Notes: generated by a model from the letters alone, not told the origin. A DNA stretch of 36,307 nt from Betaproteobacteria bacterium (GCA_025363575.1 JANYDM010000198.1:1-36307); one strand, 5' to 3'; counted from the first letter of the stretch, positions 25,038-33,262 are shown. Translations and numbers: made by a program.

Positions 25038-26564
25038 ATGCCAGCCTGCGTAACCGCACATCGCGACGTACGTATCTTCGCGCGCTCTTTTCTTGCCTTC
25101 GCTCTCGTCGCCGGCAGCGTTTGCGCACAGCAGGATCGCGCGCCGCGCCGCGACAGCTTTTACTGGATAGGCGAACAAAACAAGGCCTCGCTCATCATGC
25201 TTGCCGAGCGCGGCATCGTGACCAAAGAGCTTGCCGGCAAAATCGCACAGTCGGTCACGCAGGTGATCGCGGACGGAGCGAAGCCGGGCGCGGTGCGTTC
25301 CGCCGACTATCTGAAAATAGAGGAGTCGATGATCAAAATCGCTGGCCCTGATGTGACGCGCATTCATTCCGGCCGCTCACGCCAGGACCTCGGGCAAACG
25401 ACGCGGCGATTGCATCTGCGCGAAGCGCTGATGACGACTTTCGGCCAGTTCATCGAGGCGCGTGAGACGCTGCTCGCGATGGCCGAGCACGACGCCAACG
25501 CGATCCTGCCCTTCTACACGCACGGCGTGCAGGCGCAGCCGACGACGCTGGGCCACTATCTCGGCGGTTATCTCGAAGCGATGAGCCGCGGCTCCGACCG
25601 CTACAAGGAAGCGTGGGCGCGGCTGAACCTCTCGCCGCTCGGTGGCGGCGCCGGCGGCACCTCGAGTTTCCCGCTCGACAGGCCGCGGCTTGCCGAGCTG
25701 ATGGGCTTCGACGGGCTCGTGGTGAACTCGTTCGACTCGGGCCAGATCGCCAATCAGGATCTCGGCGTCGAGATGTCGAACCTCGCGGCGTCGGGGGCGC
25801 TGACGCTGTCCATGTTCGCCGCCGACCTGACGCAGCAGTACTCCGATCCCTATCCATGGTTCCAGTTCGCGGAAGGCAAGACCACCGGCTCATCCATCAT
25901 GCCGCAGAAGCGCAACCCGCGGCTGCTGGAAAACTTTCATGAAGCAACGAGCACGGTCATCGGCAAGGCGGTCACCTACTACCTGCAGGCAAACAACGTG
26001 GTGTCGGGAATGAACGACTACAAGAGCGAGACGCCGCTCGAAGCGACGCGCGCGACGGGCGGCCTCTACCGTGACTTCGCCGAGATGCTCCAATCGATGG
26101 TCTTCTCGCCCGCGCGCGCGCTCGAGGAAGTCAACGGCGACTATTCGGTGACGACCGAGCTCGCCGACATCCTGCAGCGCGATGCGGAAGTGCCGTTCCG
26201 CGTCGGCCACCACTTCGCGTCCGATCTCGTCACCTATGGCCGCAACAACAAGCTGAAGCCGACGCAAATCCCGTACAAGGACGCACAGCAGCTATTCACG
26301 GCCGCGTCGAAGTACTTTGGCATAGAAGGCGCGAAGCTGCCGCTGACCGAAGCGCAGTTTCGCCGCGCGCTGACCGCCGAGAACATGGTGACGTCGGCGA
26401 AACCGGTCGGCGGGCCGCAAGCCGCCGAGGTCGCGCGCATGCTCGGCATCGAGCGCGCGCGTCTCAAGGCGGACCGCGCATGGCTCGCCGCGACGCGCGC
26501 GAAGTTGGACGAGGCGGCGAAACAGCGTGACGCCGGCCTGGCGCAACTCGCTGCTGCTCGCTAG
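25038..26564 (+). CDS. Exported argininosuccinate lyase/fumarase-superfamily enzyme
   Basis: This 508-residue protein has the argininosuccinate lyase fold. HSGRSRQD (110-117) and the TH pair with His162 in YTHGVQAQPTTLGHYL are present, as is the superfamily signature GSSIMPQKRNP (284-294) with the catalytic serine loop. Unlike the arginine-biosynthesis enzyme it carries a clear Sec signal peptide (about 10-30, RIFARSFLAFALVAGSVCA), so it should work in the periplasm. The frame is open back to 24708 inside the Bug gene, but the ATG at 25038 has CAGGAG at 25024-25029 and precedes the leader. It probably eliminates fumarate from an N-substituted aspartate or similar compound that the adjacent Bug receptor then handles. 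The substrate is inference. Confidence 0.88.
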   Translation: MPACVTAHRDVRIFARSFLAFALVAGSVCAQQDRAPRRDSFYWIGEQNKASLIMLAERGIVTKELAGKIAQSVTQVIADGAKPGAVRSADYLKIEESMIKIAGPDVTRIHSGRSRQDLGQTTRRLHLREALMTTFGQFIEARETLLAMAEHDANAILPFYTHGVQAQPTTLGHYLGGYLEAMSRGSDRYKEAWARLNLSPLGGGAGGTSSFPLDRPRLAELMGFDGLVVNSFDSGQIANQDLGVEMSNLAASGALTLSMFAADLTQQYSDPYPWFQFAEGKTTGSSIMPQKRNPRLLENFHEATSTVIGKAVTYYLQANNVVSGMNDYKSETPLEATRATGGLYRDFAEMLQSMVFSPARALEEVNGDYSVTTELADILQRDAEVPFRVGHHFASDLVTYGRNNKLKPTQIPYKDAQQLFTAASKYFGIEGAKLPLTEAQFRRALTAENMVTSAKPVGGPQAAEVARMLGIERARLKADRAWLAATRAKLDEAAKQRDAGLAQLAAAR

Positions 26565-26590
26565 CGCCGCTCGCGCCGTGGAGGCAGCGC

Positions 26591-27046
26591 TTATTCGAGG
26601 CGCACGAACCTGATCACGATGCCTTGCGGCTTTTGCGTGAGCACGAGCTTGTCGCCGTCGATAGTGTATTCGAACTGGTTGCCCGACCCCGCCATCGCAA
26701 ACGCGCTTTTCGCGACCAGCGATTGGGTCGCAAGCGTGTTCGCGGTTGCGGTGTAGCTGCCCGCGTTGAGATAGAGCGCATCGAAAACCGCGACTTTTTG
26801 CGCGTCGGTCGCCTTGTCGTTCGACGGGTAATCAGGCAGCGGTTTTGTCCCGTTGATGCGGGCAAAACTGTAATGCTGCTTCGTAAAAATCATGAGGCCG
26901 GGCTGCGGCGCAGTGACGGGCGGCTTGTTGGGTTCGGCGACTTCCGCCACGCGCCACGCGCCGACCAGCGCGCTTTGCGCCGATGCCTGCATCGATAGTC
27001 CGCCGCACGCCGCCGCGACGACGGCGATTGCACACCACTTGTTCAT
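26591..27046 (-). CDS. Exported lipocalin-like domain protein
   Basis: This 151-residue protein has a signal peptide (1-23, ends MQASA) and a single beta-barrel-type domain. It starts ALVGAWRVAEV, the typical N-terminal signature of the lipocalin-like families, with FEYTIDGDKLVLTQKP near the end. These small domains bind hydrophobic ligands or are of unknown role. The frame is open to 27073, but the ATG at 27046 has GGAG 5 bases upstream and begins the leader. It follows the GMC oxidoreductase stop by 23 bases, so it is the third gene of that operon and may present or shield its substrate. Confidence 0.8.
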   Translation of the reverse strand: MNKWCAIAVVAAACGGLSMQASAQSALVGAWRVAEVAEPNKPPVTAPQPGLMIFTKQHYSFARINGTKPLPDYPSNDKATDAQKVAVFDALYLNAGSYTATANTLATQSLVAKSAFAMAGSGNQFEYTIDGDKLVLTQKPQGIVIRFVRLE

Positions 27047-27069
27047 GTCAGTCTCCATGATGACGCGCA

Positions 27070-28830
27070 TCACGCCAGCGCGCCGGGGTTCTTGAGATAG
27101 CGGTTCTTGATCGCGTCCAGCGCCCAGTAAGTGAGCGCGCCTACCGTGTCGGTCGGGTTGTAGCCGGCATTCTGCGGAAACGCGTTTGCGCCGATCGCAA
27201 ACACGTTTGGCACGTCCCAGCTCTGCAAATACTTGTTGACCGCACTCGTGCCCGGATCCGTCCCCATCGTCGCGCCACCGGTATTGTGGGTGCTTTGGTA
27301 CGGCACGATGGTGTAGCGCCCGGTGCGCGCTTCGGCGTTCACGTGCTCGGCCCCGATCTTCTTCCCGATCTCCTCCATTCGCGCGGTGATGAACTGGGAA
27401 GCCTTGTGCTCCATGTCGCGCCAGTCGAACGTCATGCGCAGCAGCGGCAGGCCCCAGGCATCGCGGTAGGTCGGGTCTAGATCGAGATAGTTCGTGCGAT
27501 AGCTGTTGCAGCCGGTTTCATTGTTGATGGTGAACGAGCGGTTGAAATATCTGGCGACGTTCTTCTTCCAGCCGCTGCCCCAGCGCGGCGTGTCGTGCGG
27601 CACCGGTCGCCCTTCGATCGGATTCTGCCCGCCGGTGGAAACCAGCGTGCGACCGCCGCCGACGAAACCCAATCCAGCGTGATCGTAATTGTCGCCGTTG
27701 AAATCGTCGATCGAGACGCCCATGCCGCCGGCGCCCATGAACTGGTTGAAAATCTTGTCCTCGAAATTGAGATTCACGTGGCTCACGACCTGGTACGCGT
27801 AGTTGCGGCCAACGACGCCGCGGTTGGTGACCGGGTCGTAACGCTCACCGATGCCGGACAACATCATCAGGCGCACGTTGCCGAACACGAAGCCCATCAG
27901 CAGGATCAGCTCGGCGGGCTGCTCGACCTCGCGCCCTTGCGCGTCGACATACGTGACGCTGACTGCGCGCTTGCCGGTGGAATCGAGGTTCACTTTCATC
28001 ACGCGCGCATGCGTGCGCAACTCGAAATTCTTGTCGCCCATTAACACCGGCAACACCGCGCTCTGCACGTTGCCCTTGGCGCCCATCTCGCACGCGTGCG
28101 AACTGCAGAAGCCGCAGTAAACGCAGGCGTTCATCTGCGAGCCGTAAATGTTCTTGTACGGCCGCGACATCGTCGCCGACGGCACCGGAAACGGGTGATA
28201 GCCCATCGCCTTCGTCGCCTGCTCGTACAGATGCATTGCGTGCGAAGTCGGGTGCGGGGGATTGGGATACTCGCGCGAGCGCGCGCCTTCGAACGGGTTG
28301 CCGCCGGGCTGAATCACACCCTTGATGTTGCCCGCCTTGCCGCTGATGCCGTAGCAATACTCGAAGCGATCGTAATAGGGCTCGAGCTCGTTGTAGCTGA
28401 TGCCCCAGTCGCGGCTCGTGCAGTCCGCGGCGAAGAGATCCTTGCCGTAGCGCGCCTCGGAACGGCTGCGCATTTCGAAATCCCACGGCAGAAAGCGCCA
28501 CGTCGCGCCGCCCCAATGCACGGCCGCGCCACCCACGCCCTCGCCGGGCTTGAACGAACCCAGCTGGCGCATCGGCAATGCGGTTTCGTTCGGCCGGTTG
28601 CGAAAGGTCAGCGTTTCGCGCGACAAATCCTGCATCAGCGCATTGCGCCGGCCGTACTTGAGACCGTCGTGCGCGTGCGGCATCGCGGCGCTCGCGGTGT
28701 CGCGGTACTCGCCGCGCTCGAGTGCCACCACCTTGACGCCGGCGTCGCACAATTCCTTGGCGGCAATGGTGCCCGTCAGTCCCGCGCCAACGATGACGAC
28801 GTCGACCGGTTTCATCTTAGTGGCCGCCAT
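27070..28830 (-). CDS. GMC family oxidoreductase, large subunit
   Basis: This 586-residue FAD enzyme of the glucose-methanol-choline group has the dinucleotide loop GAGLTG (15-20), GEGVGGAAVHWGGATWR (flavin attachment region) and the active-site pair His515-Asn516 in STHNTGGATMGTDP. A cysteine cluster C236-x2-C239-x2-C242-x4-C247 could hold an Fe-S cluster, as in bacterial FAD-glucose dehydrogenase. It has no signal peptide. The upstream partner has a Tat leader and would carry the large subunit out as a folded complex. It oxidises an alcohol group, sugar or other, and passes electrons to a cytochrome or quinone not encoded here. The ATG at 28830 has GGGGAG upstream and overlaps the partner gene by 14 bases. 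Confidence 0.93.
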   Translation of the reverse strand: MAATKMKPVDVVIVGAGLTGTIAAKELCDAGVKVVALERGEYRDTASAAMPHAHDGLKYGRRNALMQDLSRETLTFRNRPNETALPMRQLGSFKPGEGVGGAAVHWGGATWRFLPWDFEMRSRSEARYGKDLFAADCTSRDWGISYNELEPYYDRFEYCYGISGKAGNIKGVIQPGGNPFEGARSREYPNPPHPTSHAMHLYEQATKAMGYHPFPVPSATMSRPYKNIYGSQMNACVYCGFCSSHACEMGAKGNVQSAVLPVLMGDKNFELRTHARVMKVNLDSTGKRAVSVTYVDAQGREVEQPAELILLMGFVFGNVRLMMLSGIGERYDPVTNRGVVGRNYAYQVVSHVNLNFEDKIFNQFMGAGGMGVSIDDFNGDNYDHAGLGFVGGGRTLVSTGGQNPIEGRPVPHDTPRWGSGWKKNVARYFNRSFTINNETGCNSYRTNYLDLDPTYRDAWGLPLLRMTFDWRDMEHKASQFITARMEEIGKKIGAEHVNAEARTGRYTIVPYQSTHNTGGATMGTDPGTSAVNKYLQSWDVPNVFAIGANAFPQNAGYNPTDTVGALTYWALDAIKNRYLKNPGALA

Positions 28831-29638
28831 GATTTTTCTCCCCGTCGATTGCGCTCAGCATGACGTGCTGCGGATGCCCGTGATCGTCGACCGCCACGCG
28901 GCCGCCTTCGTAATCCGCGATCGACACCGGCTCGACGCGATACGGTTGATTGAATTTGCCGATATGCGGGGTGTAGACCGCGGCGACGCCGGGAAATCCG
29001 ACCAGCTTCCAGCCGATCTTGTCGCGGTTGCCGCCGTACATCGGATCGGCAAAAAAGCTCTCGATGGTGTTGGTGTGCAGCATCGCGAAGAACGAGCGCG
29101 CCGGCACGTTCGGCAGCTCCGCCTTGCCCGACTCGAGTTCGCGCAACACGTTGTCCTGATCGCCTGCCGCTAGCTTGTCGAACGTTTTGCCGTAACGTTT
29201 GTCGCAGTACGCATTGGTGTCGTCGATGCCGCGGCGATACACCTCCTGCGGCGTGTGCGGCAACTGATAGCCCTGCTGCGCGACCGCGGTGTCCGGCCAC
29301 GGCCCTTGACGGTAATTGCGGCCGTGCGTGCCCCACGAGCTGTCGAGCTGGCCGTCGATAAACCACGCGGCGCCCGCCTCTTTCGCTCCGGGCCCCAGCT
29401 CGTCGGCGGGAATCAACCGGGCGGCCGCCGCCTCGATGAAATCGAACTCCGCGATCGTCAGAAAGCGCCGCGTCTGCGTGAGTGCCTGCGCCGTTTTCGG
29501 CGCCGCCGTCTGCGCGACGTGTTGATGCTGGTGTTGCGCGGCAGCCGCGTGCGGGTTCATCGCGACCGGTACGCCGGCCGCGCCGAGCGCGGTCATTTTT
29601 TTAAGAAAATTGCGCCGGCCGGGGGGTTGCTCGTCCAT
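28817..29638 (-). CDS. Gluconate 2-dehydrogenase subunit 3 family protein (Tat-exported small subunit)
   Basis: This 273-residue protein has a Tat signal, GRRNFLKKMTALGAAGVPVA (7-26), with the complete RRxFLK motif. A His/Gln-rich stretch and the subunit-3 domain follow (about 65-270: LTIAEFDFIEAAAARLIPAD is its classic opening). This subunit escorts the GMC flavoprotein through the Tat system and is needed for its maturation. The frame is open to 29680, but the ATG at 29638 has GAGGAG and leads directly into the Tat motif. The stop overlaps the start of the large-subunit gene, implying coupled translation. The 226 bases upstream (29639-29864) are a divergent control region in which I see no clear site. 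Confidence 0.92.
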   Translation of the reverse strand: MDEQPPGRRNFLKKMTALGAAGVPVAMNPHAAAAQHQHQHVAQTAAPKTAQALTQTRRFLTIAEFDFIEAAAARLIPADELGPGAKEAGAAWFIDGQLDSSWGTHGRNYRQGPWPDTAVAQQGYQLPHTPQEVYRRGIDDTNAYCDKRYGKTFDKLAAGDQDNVLRELESGKAELPNVPARSFFAMLHTNTIESFFADPMYGGNRDKIGWKLVGFPGVAAVYTPHIGKFNQPYRVEPVSIADYEGGRVAVDDHGHPQHVMLSAIDGEKNHGGH

Positions 29639-29864
29639 GTCGATCTCCTCACCTGAGTATTTTGGATCGGGATGCGGCAAGCGGTCCGTCTGTGGCGCGG
29701 CCCTGCTCGCTGCACAAACATGATAATCCGAATGCCGCGCAATGACAGTGTTGTATTATTTTCCGCTCGCTTCGCCGATAGACAGTGCCACGGGCCCGGA
29801 GTATCTTTTGCGCAGAAAAGGCGCCACTCGAGCGGGGGTCGCCTGGCAATCTGAGAGGGGAACC

Positions 29865-30701
29865 ATGATCAAGCGTTTGCAGGCCGCCACTTTCGCACTG
29901 CTGGCATTCGCCGCGTTTTCAGTCCAATGCGCGCAACCGCCGGCCAAAAAAGATCTGATTCAGGCGCCGACTGAAAAAGACTGGCTCGCGATTTCGAAGC
30001 TGCCCGACTGGAGCGGCATCTGGGTGCCGATGACCAAAGACCAGGAAACCCAGATCAAGACCAATCCGACGCCATGGAACGCCAAGGCGGCAGAACTGAT
30101 CGCGTGGCAGGAAAAAGAAGCCGATGCCAGCCGCCCGCCGCCGCTGTTCGTCGATTGCCTGCCGGAAGGCATGCCGTCGTGGATGCTGCTGACGCACAAT
30201 TCGATGGAAGTGCTGTTCACGCCCGGACGCGTGACGATGCTCGGCGAATCGGACGGCAATCGCCTGCGCCGGATCTATACCGACGGGCGCAAGCATCCCG
30301 ACGATCCCGAGGAAACGTTTCATGGCCATTCCACCGGGCATTGGGAAGGCGACACGCTTGTCATCGATACCATAGGCGTCCTGCCCGGAGCCTGGCTCGC
30401 CGTCGCCGAACACCTGGGCGTGCCGAACAACGGCGATATGCACATTGTCGAACGCATACGCTTGGACGGCCCTAACCTGATGAAAGACGAGCTCACGATC
30501 ACCGCGCCAAAAATATTGACCCGTCCGTGGAAAACGGTGCGTTCGTACATACGCACGCGCGACAAGGGGCACGAGATCACCGAAGGCCAGTGCCTCCAGG
30601 GCAACTTCAGGGCGAAGGTCGACGAGCGAGGCAATACCGTGTACTTGCCTATTCCGCATGAGCCGTGGGGGAATTATCCGGCGCCCCCGAAACAGCGCTA
30701 A
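29865..30701 (+). CDS. Exported protein of unknown function
   Basis: This 278-residue protein has a signal peptide (about 1-23). The mature part begins with a short polar stretch, then LPDWSGIWVPM, and carries GHSTGHWEGDTLVIDT and MHIVERIRLDG. This arrangement occurs in many uncharacterised exported proteins of soil proteobacteria, but I cannot name a function. The frame is open to 29742, but the ATG at 29865 has GAGAGGGG (29853-29860). A DUF6152 protein follows 28 bases downstream and then a Bug receptor, so all three probably share a transcript. The pair with DUF6152 may be the functional unit. Confidence 0.8.
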   Translation: MIKRLQAATFALLAFAAFSVQCAQPPAKKDLIQAPTEKDWLAISKLPDWSGIWVPMTKDQETQIKTNPTPWNAKAAELIAWQEKEADASRPPPLFVDCLPEGMPSWMLLTHNSMEVLFTPGRVTMLGESDGNRLRRIYTDGRKHPDDPEETFHGHSTGHWEGDTLVIDTIGVLPGAWLAVAEHLGVPNNGDMHIVERIRLDGPNLMKDELTITAPKILTRPWKTVRSYIRTRDKGHEITEGQCLQGNFRAKVDERGNTVYLPIPHEPWGNYPAPPKQR

Positions 30702-30729
30702 TTATTTTCAGGCGATCAAAGGAGAGCAT

Positions 30730-31152
30730 ATGAAAACCTCGTTCAGAACGGCAGTCGTGGCATCGGCCGTCGCGGGCCTCGGCATGGCGGCCCTCCCCGT
30801 GTCGGCGCACCACACGGCTTCGATGTTCGATTCGAAAAAAGTCGTGCAACTGACCGGCACCATCATGGAAGTGCACTGGAGCAATCCGCACGTGAACATT
30901 TTCGTCAATGCCGTGCTGAAAGAAGGCGGCAAGCCCGCACCGTGGCTGCTGGAGATGACCAGCCCCGGCAATCTCACCCGCAACGGCTGGTCGAAAACCG
31001 CGCTGAAACCAGGCGACAAGGTGGTGCTCGACATTAATCCGTTGCGCGATGACAGCGCGAACGGCGGACGCCTCGTCAAGGCCACCCTGGTCGACAGCGG
31101 TCAGGTTTATTCGACCAACTACAAAGAGCTCGAAGCGGAAGGCCGCTATTAG
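30730..31152 (+). CDS. DUF6152 family exported protein
   Basis: This 140-residue periplasmic protein has a signal peptide (1-26, ends LPVSA). The mature N-terminus HHTASMFDSKKVVQLTGTI and the SNPHVNIFV segment are characteristic of DUF6152. A small beta-rich domain is likely. The histidine pair at the new N-terminus could bind metal, but no function is established. GGAGAG (30721-30726) gives the start. The TAG stop (31150-31152) overlaps the possible ATT start codon of the following Bug gene. Confidence 0.88.
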   Translation: MKTSFRTAVVASAVAGLGMAALPVSAHHTASMFDSKKVVQLTGTIMEVHWSNPHVNIFVNAVLKEGGKPAPWLLEMTSPGNLTRNGWSKTALKPGDKVVLDINPLRDDSANGGRLVKATLVDSGQVYSTNYKELEAEGRY

Positions 31153-32134
31153 CCTCACCGGAAATACCGCCGTCTCGCTCGTCAAATACATTGCCACGGC
31201 GGGCGCACTGGCCGCGACTACCGCTTACGCTGCGGACTTCCCGACCAAGCCGGTGCGCATCATCACGCCATTCCCTCCCGGCGGCAGCGTGGATCTCGTC
31301 GCGCGCCTGCTCGCCGCCGACCTGTCGAAAGCGTGGGGACAGCAGGTCATAGTCGATAACCGCGCCGGTGCCTCCGGCAATATCGGCACCGAACTCGCGA
31401 AGAATGCAGCGCCCGACGGCTACACGCTGGTGTTGAACACGCTGCCGTTCGTGACCAACCAGTTTGTTTACAGCACGATGCCTTTCGATCCGCTCACGGA
31501 CTTTGCGCCCGTCTCCATCGTGTCGGCGGTCGACGCGCTGCTCGTCGTGCATCCGTCGCTGCCCGTGCGCAACGTGCGCGAGCTGATTGCGCTGGCAAGA
31601 ACAAAACCCGGCGCCCTCGGCTATGGCACTGCCGGCGCCGCGACCAACCCGCATATCGCGGCTGAGCTGCTCAATTACATGGGCAAAATCGATCTGTTCG
31701 CGGTGCACTACAAAGGTGGCGGCGCCGCAACAACCGCCGCAATGAGCGGCGAAACGCCGATCTTCTTTTCAAACACGGTCGCCGACGCGCTACCTCTAGT
31801 CGACGCGAAGCGCCTGCGCGCGCTGGGCGTGACCAGTCTCAAGCGCTCGCCGATCGCGCCGCAGATCCCGACACTCGCGGAATCGGGGCTGCCCGGCTAC
31901 GAATTCACGACGTGGCACGCGTTGGCCGCGCCTGCCGCCACGCCGCGCGCCATCGTCAACCCGATCGCCGACAAGACCCGCGCGAGCCTGCACACGGCCG
32001 ACGCGCTGCAGCGCTGGCGCGAGCGCGGCGTCGAAATCATCGCCAACACGCCCGACGAAGCAGCCGCGCATCTCAAAAAGGAAGTGCAGAAGTGGCGCGT
32101 GGTGTTCAAGGAACGCCGGATGAAGGCGGAATGA
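31148..32134 (+). CDS. Bug-family periplasmic substrate-binding receptor (10 of 12), unusual start
   Basis: This is a complete Bug receptor of about 328 residues. Mature start ADFPTKPVRIITPF is followed by PPGGSVDLVARLL, NRAGASGNIGTE, APDGYTLVLN and HYKGGGAATTAAMSGE; the C-terminus is VFKERRMKAE. The leader reads SLVKYIATAGALAATTAYA. There is no ATG, GTG or TTG at its head: the nearest is an ATG at 31049 inside the DUF6152 gene, adding 33 polar residues. An ATT at 31148 overlaps the DUF6152 stop (ATTAG) and has GGAAGG at 31137-31142, five bases away, so I place the start there. The start at 31049 (361 residues) remains possible. IPYKG is HYKGG here. Confidence 0.85.
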   Translation: MSLTGNTAVSLVKYIATAGALAATTAYAADFPTKPVRIITPFPPGGSVDLVARLLAADLSKAWGQQVIVDNRAGASGNIGTELAKNAAPDGYTLVLNTLPFVTNQFVYSTMPFDPLTDFAPVSIVSAVDALLVVHPSLPVRNVRELIALARTKPGALGYGTAGAATNPHIAAELLNYMGKIDLFAVHYKGGGAATTAAMSGETPIFFSNTVADALPLVDAKRLRALGVTSLKRSPIAPQIPTLAESGLPGYEFTTWHALAAPAATPRAIVNPIADKTRASLHTADALQRWRERGVEIIANTPDEAAAHLKKEVQKWRVVFKERRMKAE

Positions 32135-32146
32135 GGAAATCCGTAA

Positions 32147-32222
32147 TTAAGTGATTAAGTGATTAGGGTGATGAGCAGAACAGTCACCCCGTCACTGGTC
32201 ACCGAACACCCATCACTCTCCC
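32147..32222. repeat. GTGATTA-type repeat with facing CAC-type arm
   Basis: AAGTGATT occurs twice in tandem (32149-32164) and continues as AGGGTGATGAG. The facing part (32183-32222) consists of GTCACCCC, GTCACTG, GTCACCG and ATCACTC units, giving a loose inverted repeat between two convergent Bug genes. It may act as a two-way transcript end. It is unrelated to the ATCTGCGTTT elements. Confidence 0.4.
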
Positions 32223-33202
32223 TGAATATTTGCCGCCTTGATCACGGGCGCCCATCTCAGTCCTTCGCGGCGGATATGCGCGGCAAATTCCGCCGGGGTC
32301 GATGGCGCCGCCTCTATGCCATCGCGCGCAAGCTGGCTCTTCGTCGCGTCCGCGCTCAGCACTTTCACGATTCCAGCGTTGAGCGCTGCGACGACGGTGG
32401 GCGGAGTTTTGCCGGGCATGAGCACGCCCCACCAACCAGTCGCTTCGAAATTCGGCACGCCCGATTCCGCAATCGTCGGCAGCTCCGGTGCTGCGGCGGT
32501 GCGTTTCGCGCCGGTGACCGCGAGCGCGCGCAACCGGCCGGCGCGTATCTGCGCGAGCACCGGCGGCAGCGTCGAAAACATCATCTGCACTTCGCCAGAC
32601 AAGAGTGCAGTGACGGCCGGCCCCGTGCCGCGATAGGGCACGTGCACGATATCGATATCCGCCAGCAACTTCAAAAGTTCGCCGGCGAGATGGGTGTTGC
32701 CGCCGCCGCCCGAGGAGCCGTAGCTCAGCGCTCCGGGCTTCGCCTTGGCCAGCGCGATCAGCTCGCGGACCGACGCCGCGGGCACTGACGGATGCAGCAC
32801 GAGAACGTTGGGCGCCACGGCGACGAGGCTCACCGGCGCAAAATCCTTTTCCGAATCGTACGGCAGCCTCTTGTACAGGTACGGATTGAACGCGTGCCCC
32901 GTGCCGCACATGAATATCGTGTAACCGTCGGGCGGCGCCTTCGCCGTGAGGTCGGTCGCGATGATGCCATGCGCGCCGCCGCGATTGTCGATCACGACCT
33001 GCTGGCGGATGATTTCTGCGAGACGCGTCGCGAGCACGCGCGCGACGAAGTCGTTGCCGCCGCCCGGTGGATACGGCAGGATGAAACGGATCGGCTTCGA
33101 GGGATAAGTCTGCGCGCCCGCGGAAGCAATGGTGAAAACCAAAAGCAAAACCAATTGAGCCGCTGATAAACGCAGATAAACGCGGATAGAGCCAGAACTC
33201 AT
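32213..33202 (-). CDS. Bug-family periplasmic substrate-binding receptor (11 of 12)
   Basis: This 329-residue Bug receptor has a signal peptide at 1-30 (ends IASAGA) and mature start QTYPSKPIRFILPY. Loops are PPGGGNDFVARVL, NRGGAHGIIAT, PPDGYTIFMC and VPYRGTGPAVTALLSGE; the C-terminus is VIKAANIQGE. Residues 6-15 of the leader (IRVYLRLSAA) are encoded by the left arm of a palindromic repeat (33159-33187), so the repeat supplies the positive charges before the hydrophobic core. No good ribosome-binding site precedes the ATG at 33202, only an A-rich stretch. It follows the MDR-type reductase on the same strand. Confidence 0.93.
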   Translation of the reverse strand: MSSGSIRVYLRLSAAQLVLLLVFTIASAGAQTYPSKPIRFILPYPPGGGNDFVARVLATRLAEIIRQQVVIDNRGGAHGIIATDLTAKAPPDGYTIFMCGTGHAFNPYLYKRLPYDSEKDFAPVSLVAVAPNVLVLHPSVPAASVRELIALAKAKPGALSYGSSGGGGNTHLAGELLKLLADIDIVHVPYRGTGPAVTALLSGEVQMMFSTLPPVLAQIRAGRLRALAVTGAKRTAAAPELPTIAESGVPNFEATGWWGVLMPGKTPPTVVAALNAGIVKVLSADATKSQLARDGIEAAPSTPAEFAAHIRREGLRWAPVIKAANIQGE

Positions 33203-33252
33203 GGGATTTTTTCTTTTTTCTAAATCTGCGTGTATCTGCGTTTATCTGCGGC
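33159..33252. repeat. Palindromic 10-bp-period element (copy D)
   Basis: The left arm 33159-33187 (GCCGCTGATAAACGCAGATA and nine more bases) and the right arm 33224-33252 are inverted copies; 26 of 29 positions pair. The 36-base centre contains a T-rich run (33207-33220) and the ATG of Bug receptor 11. It lies between the MDR-type reductase and that receptor and is the best preserved of the four copies. Confidence 0.8.
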
Positions 33253-33262
33253 AAAGGATTTT

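Noticed and set aside
32199..33254. Longer minus-strand frame overlapping Bug receptor 11
   Set aside because: It is a different frame from the receptor; its product is Arg/Ala-rich with no domain. The receptor frame 32213-33202 has the leader and all Bug motifs.
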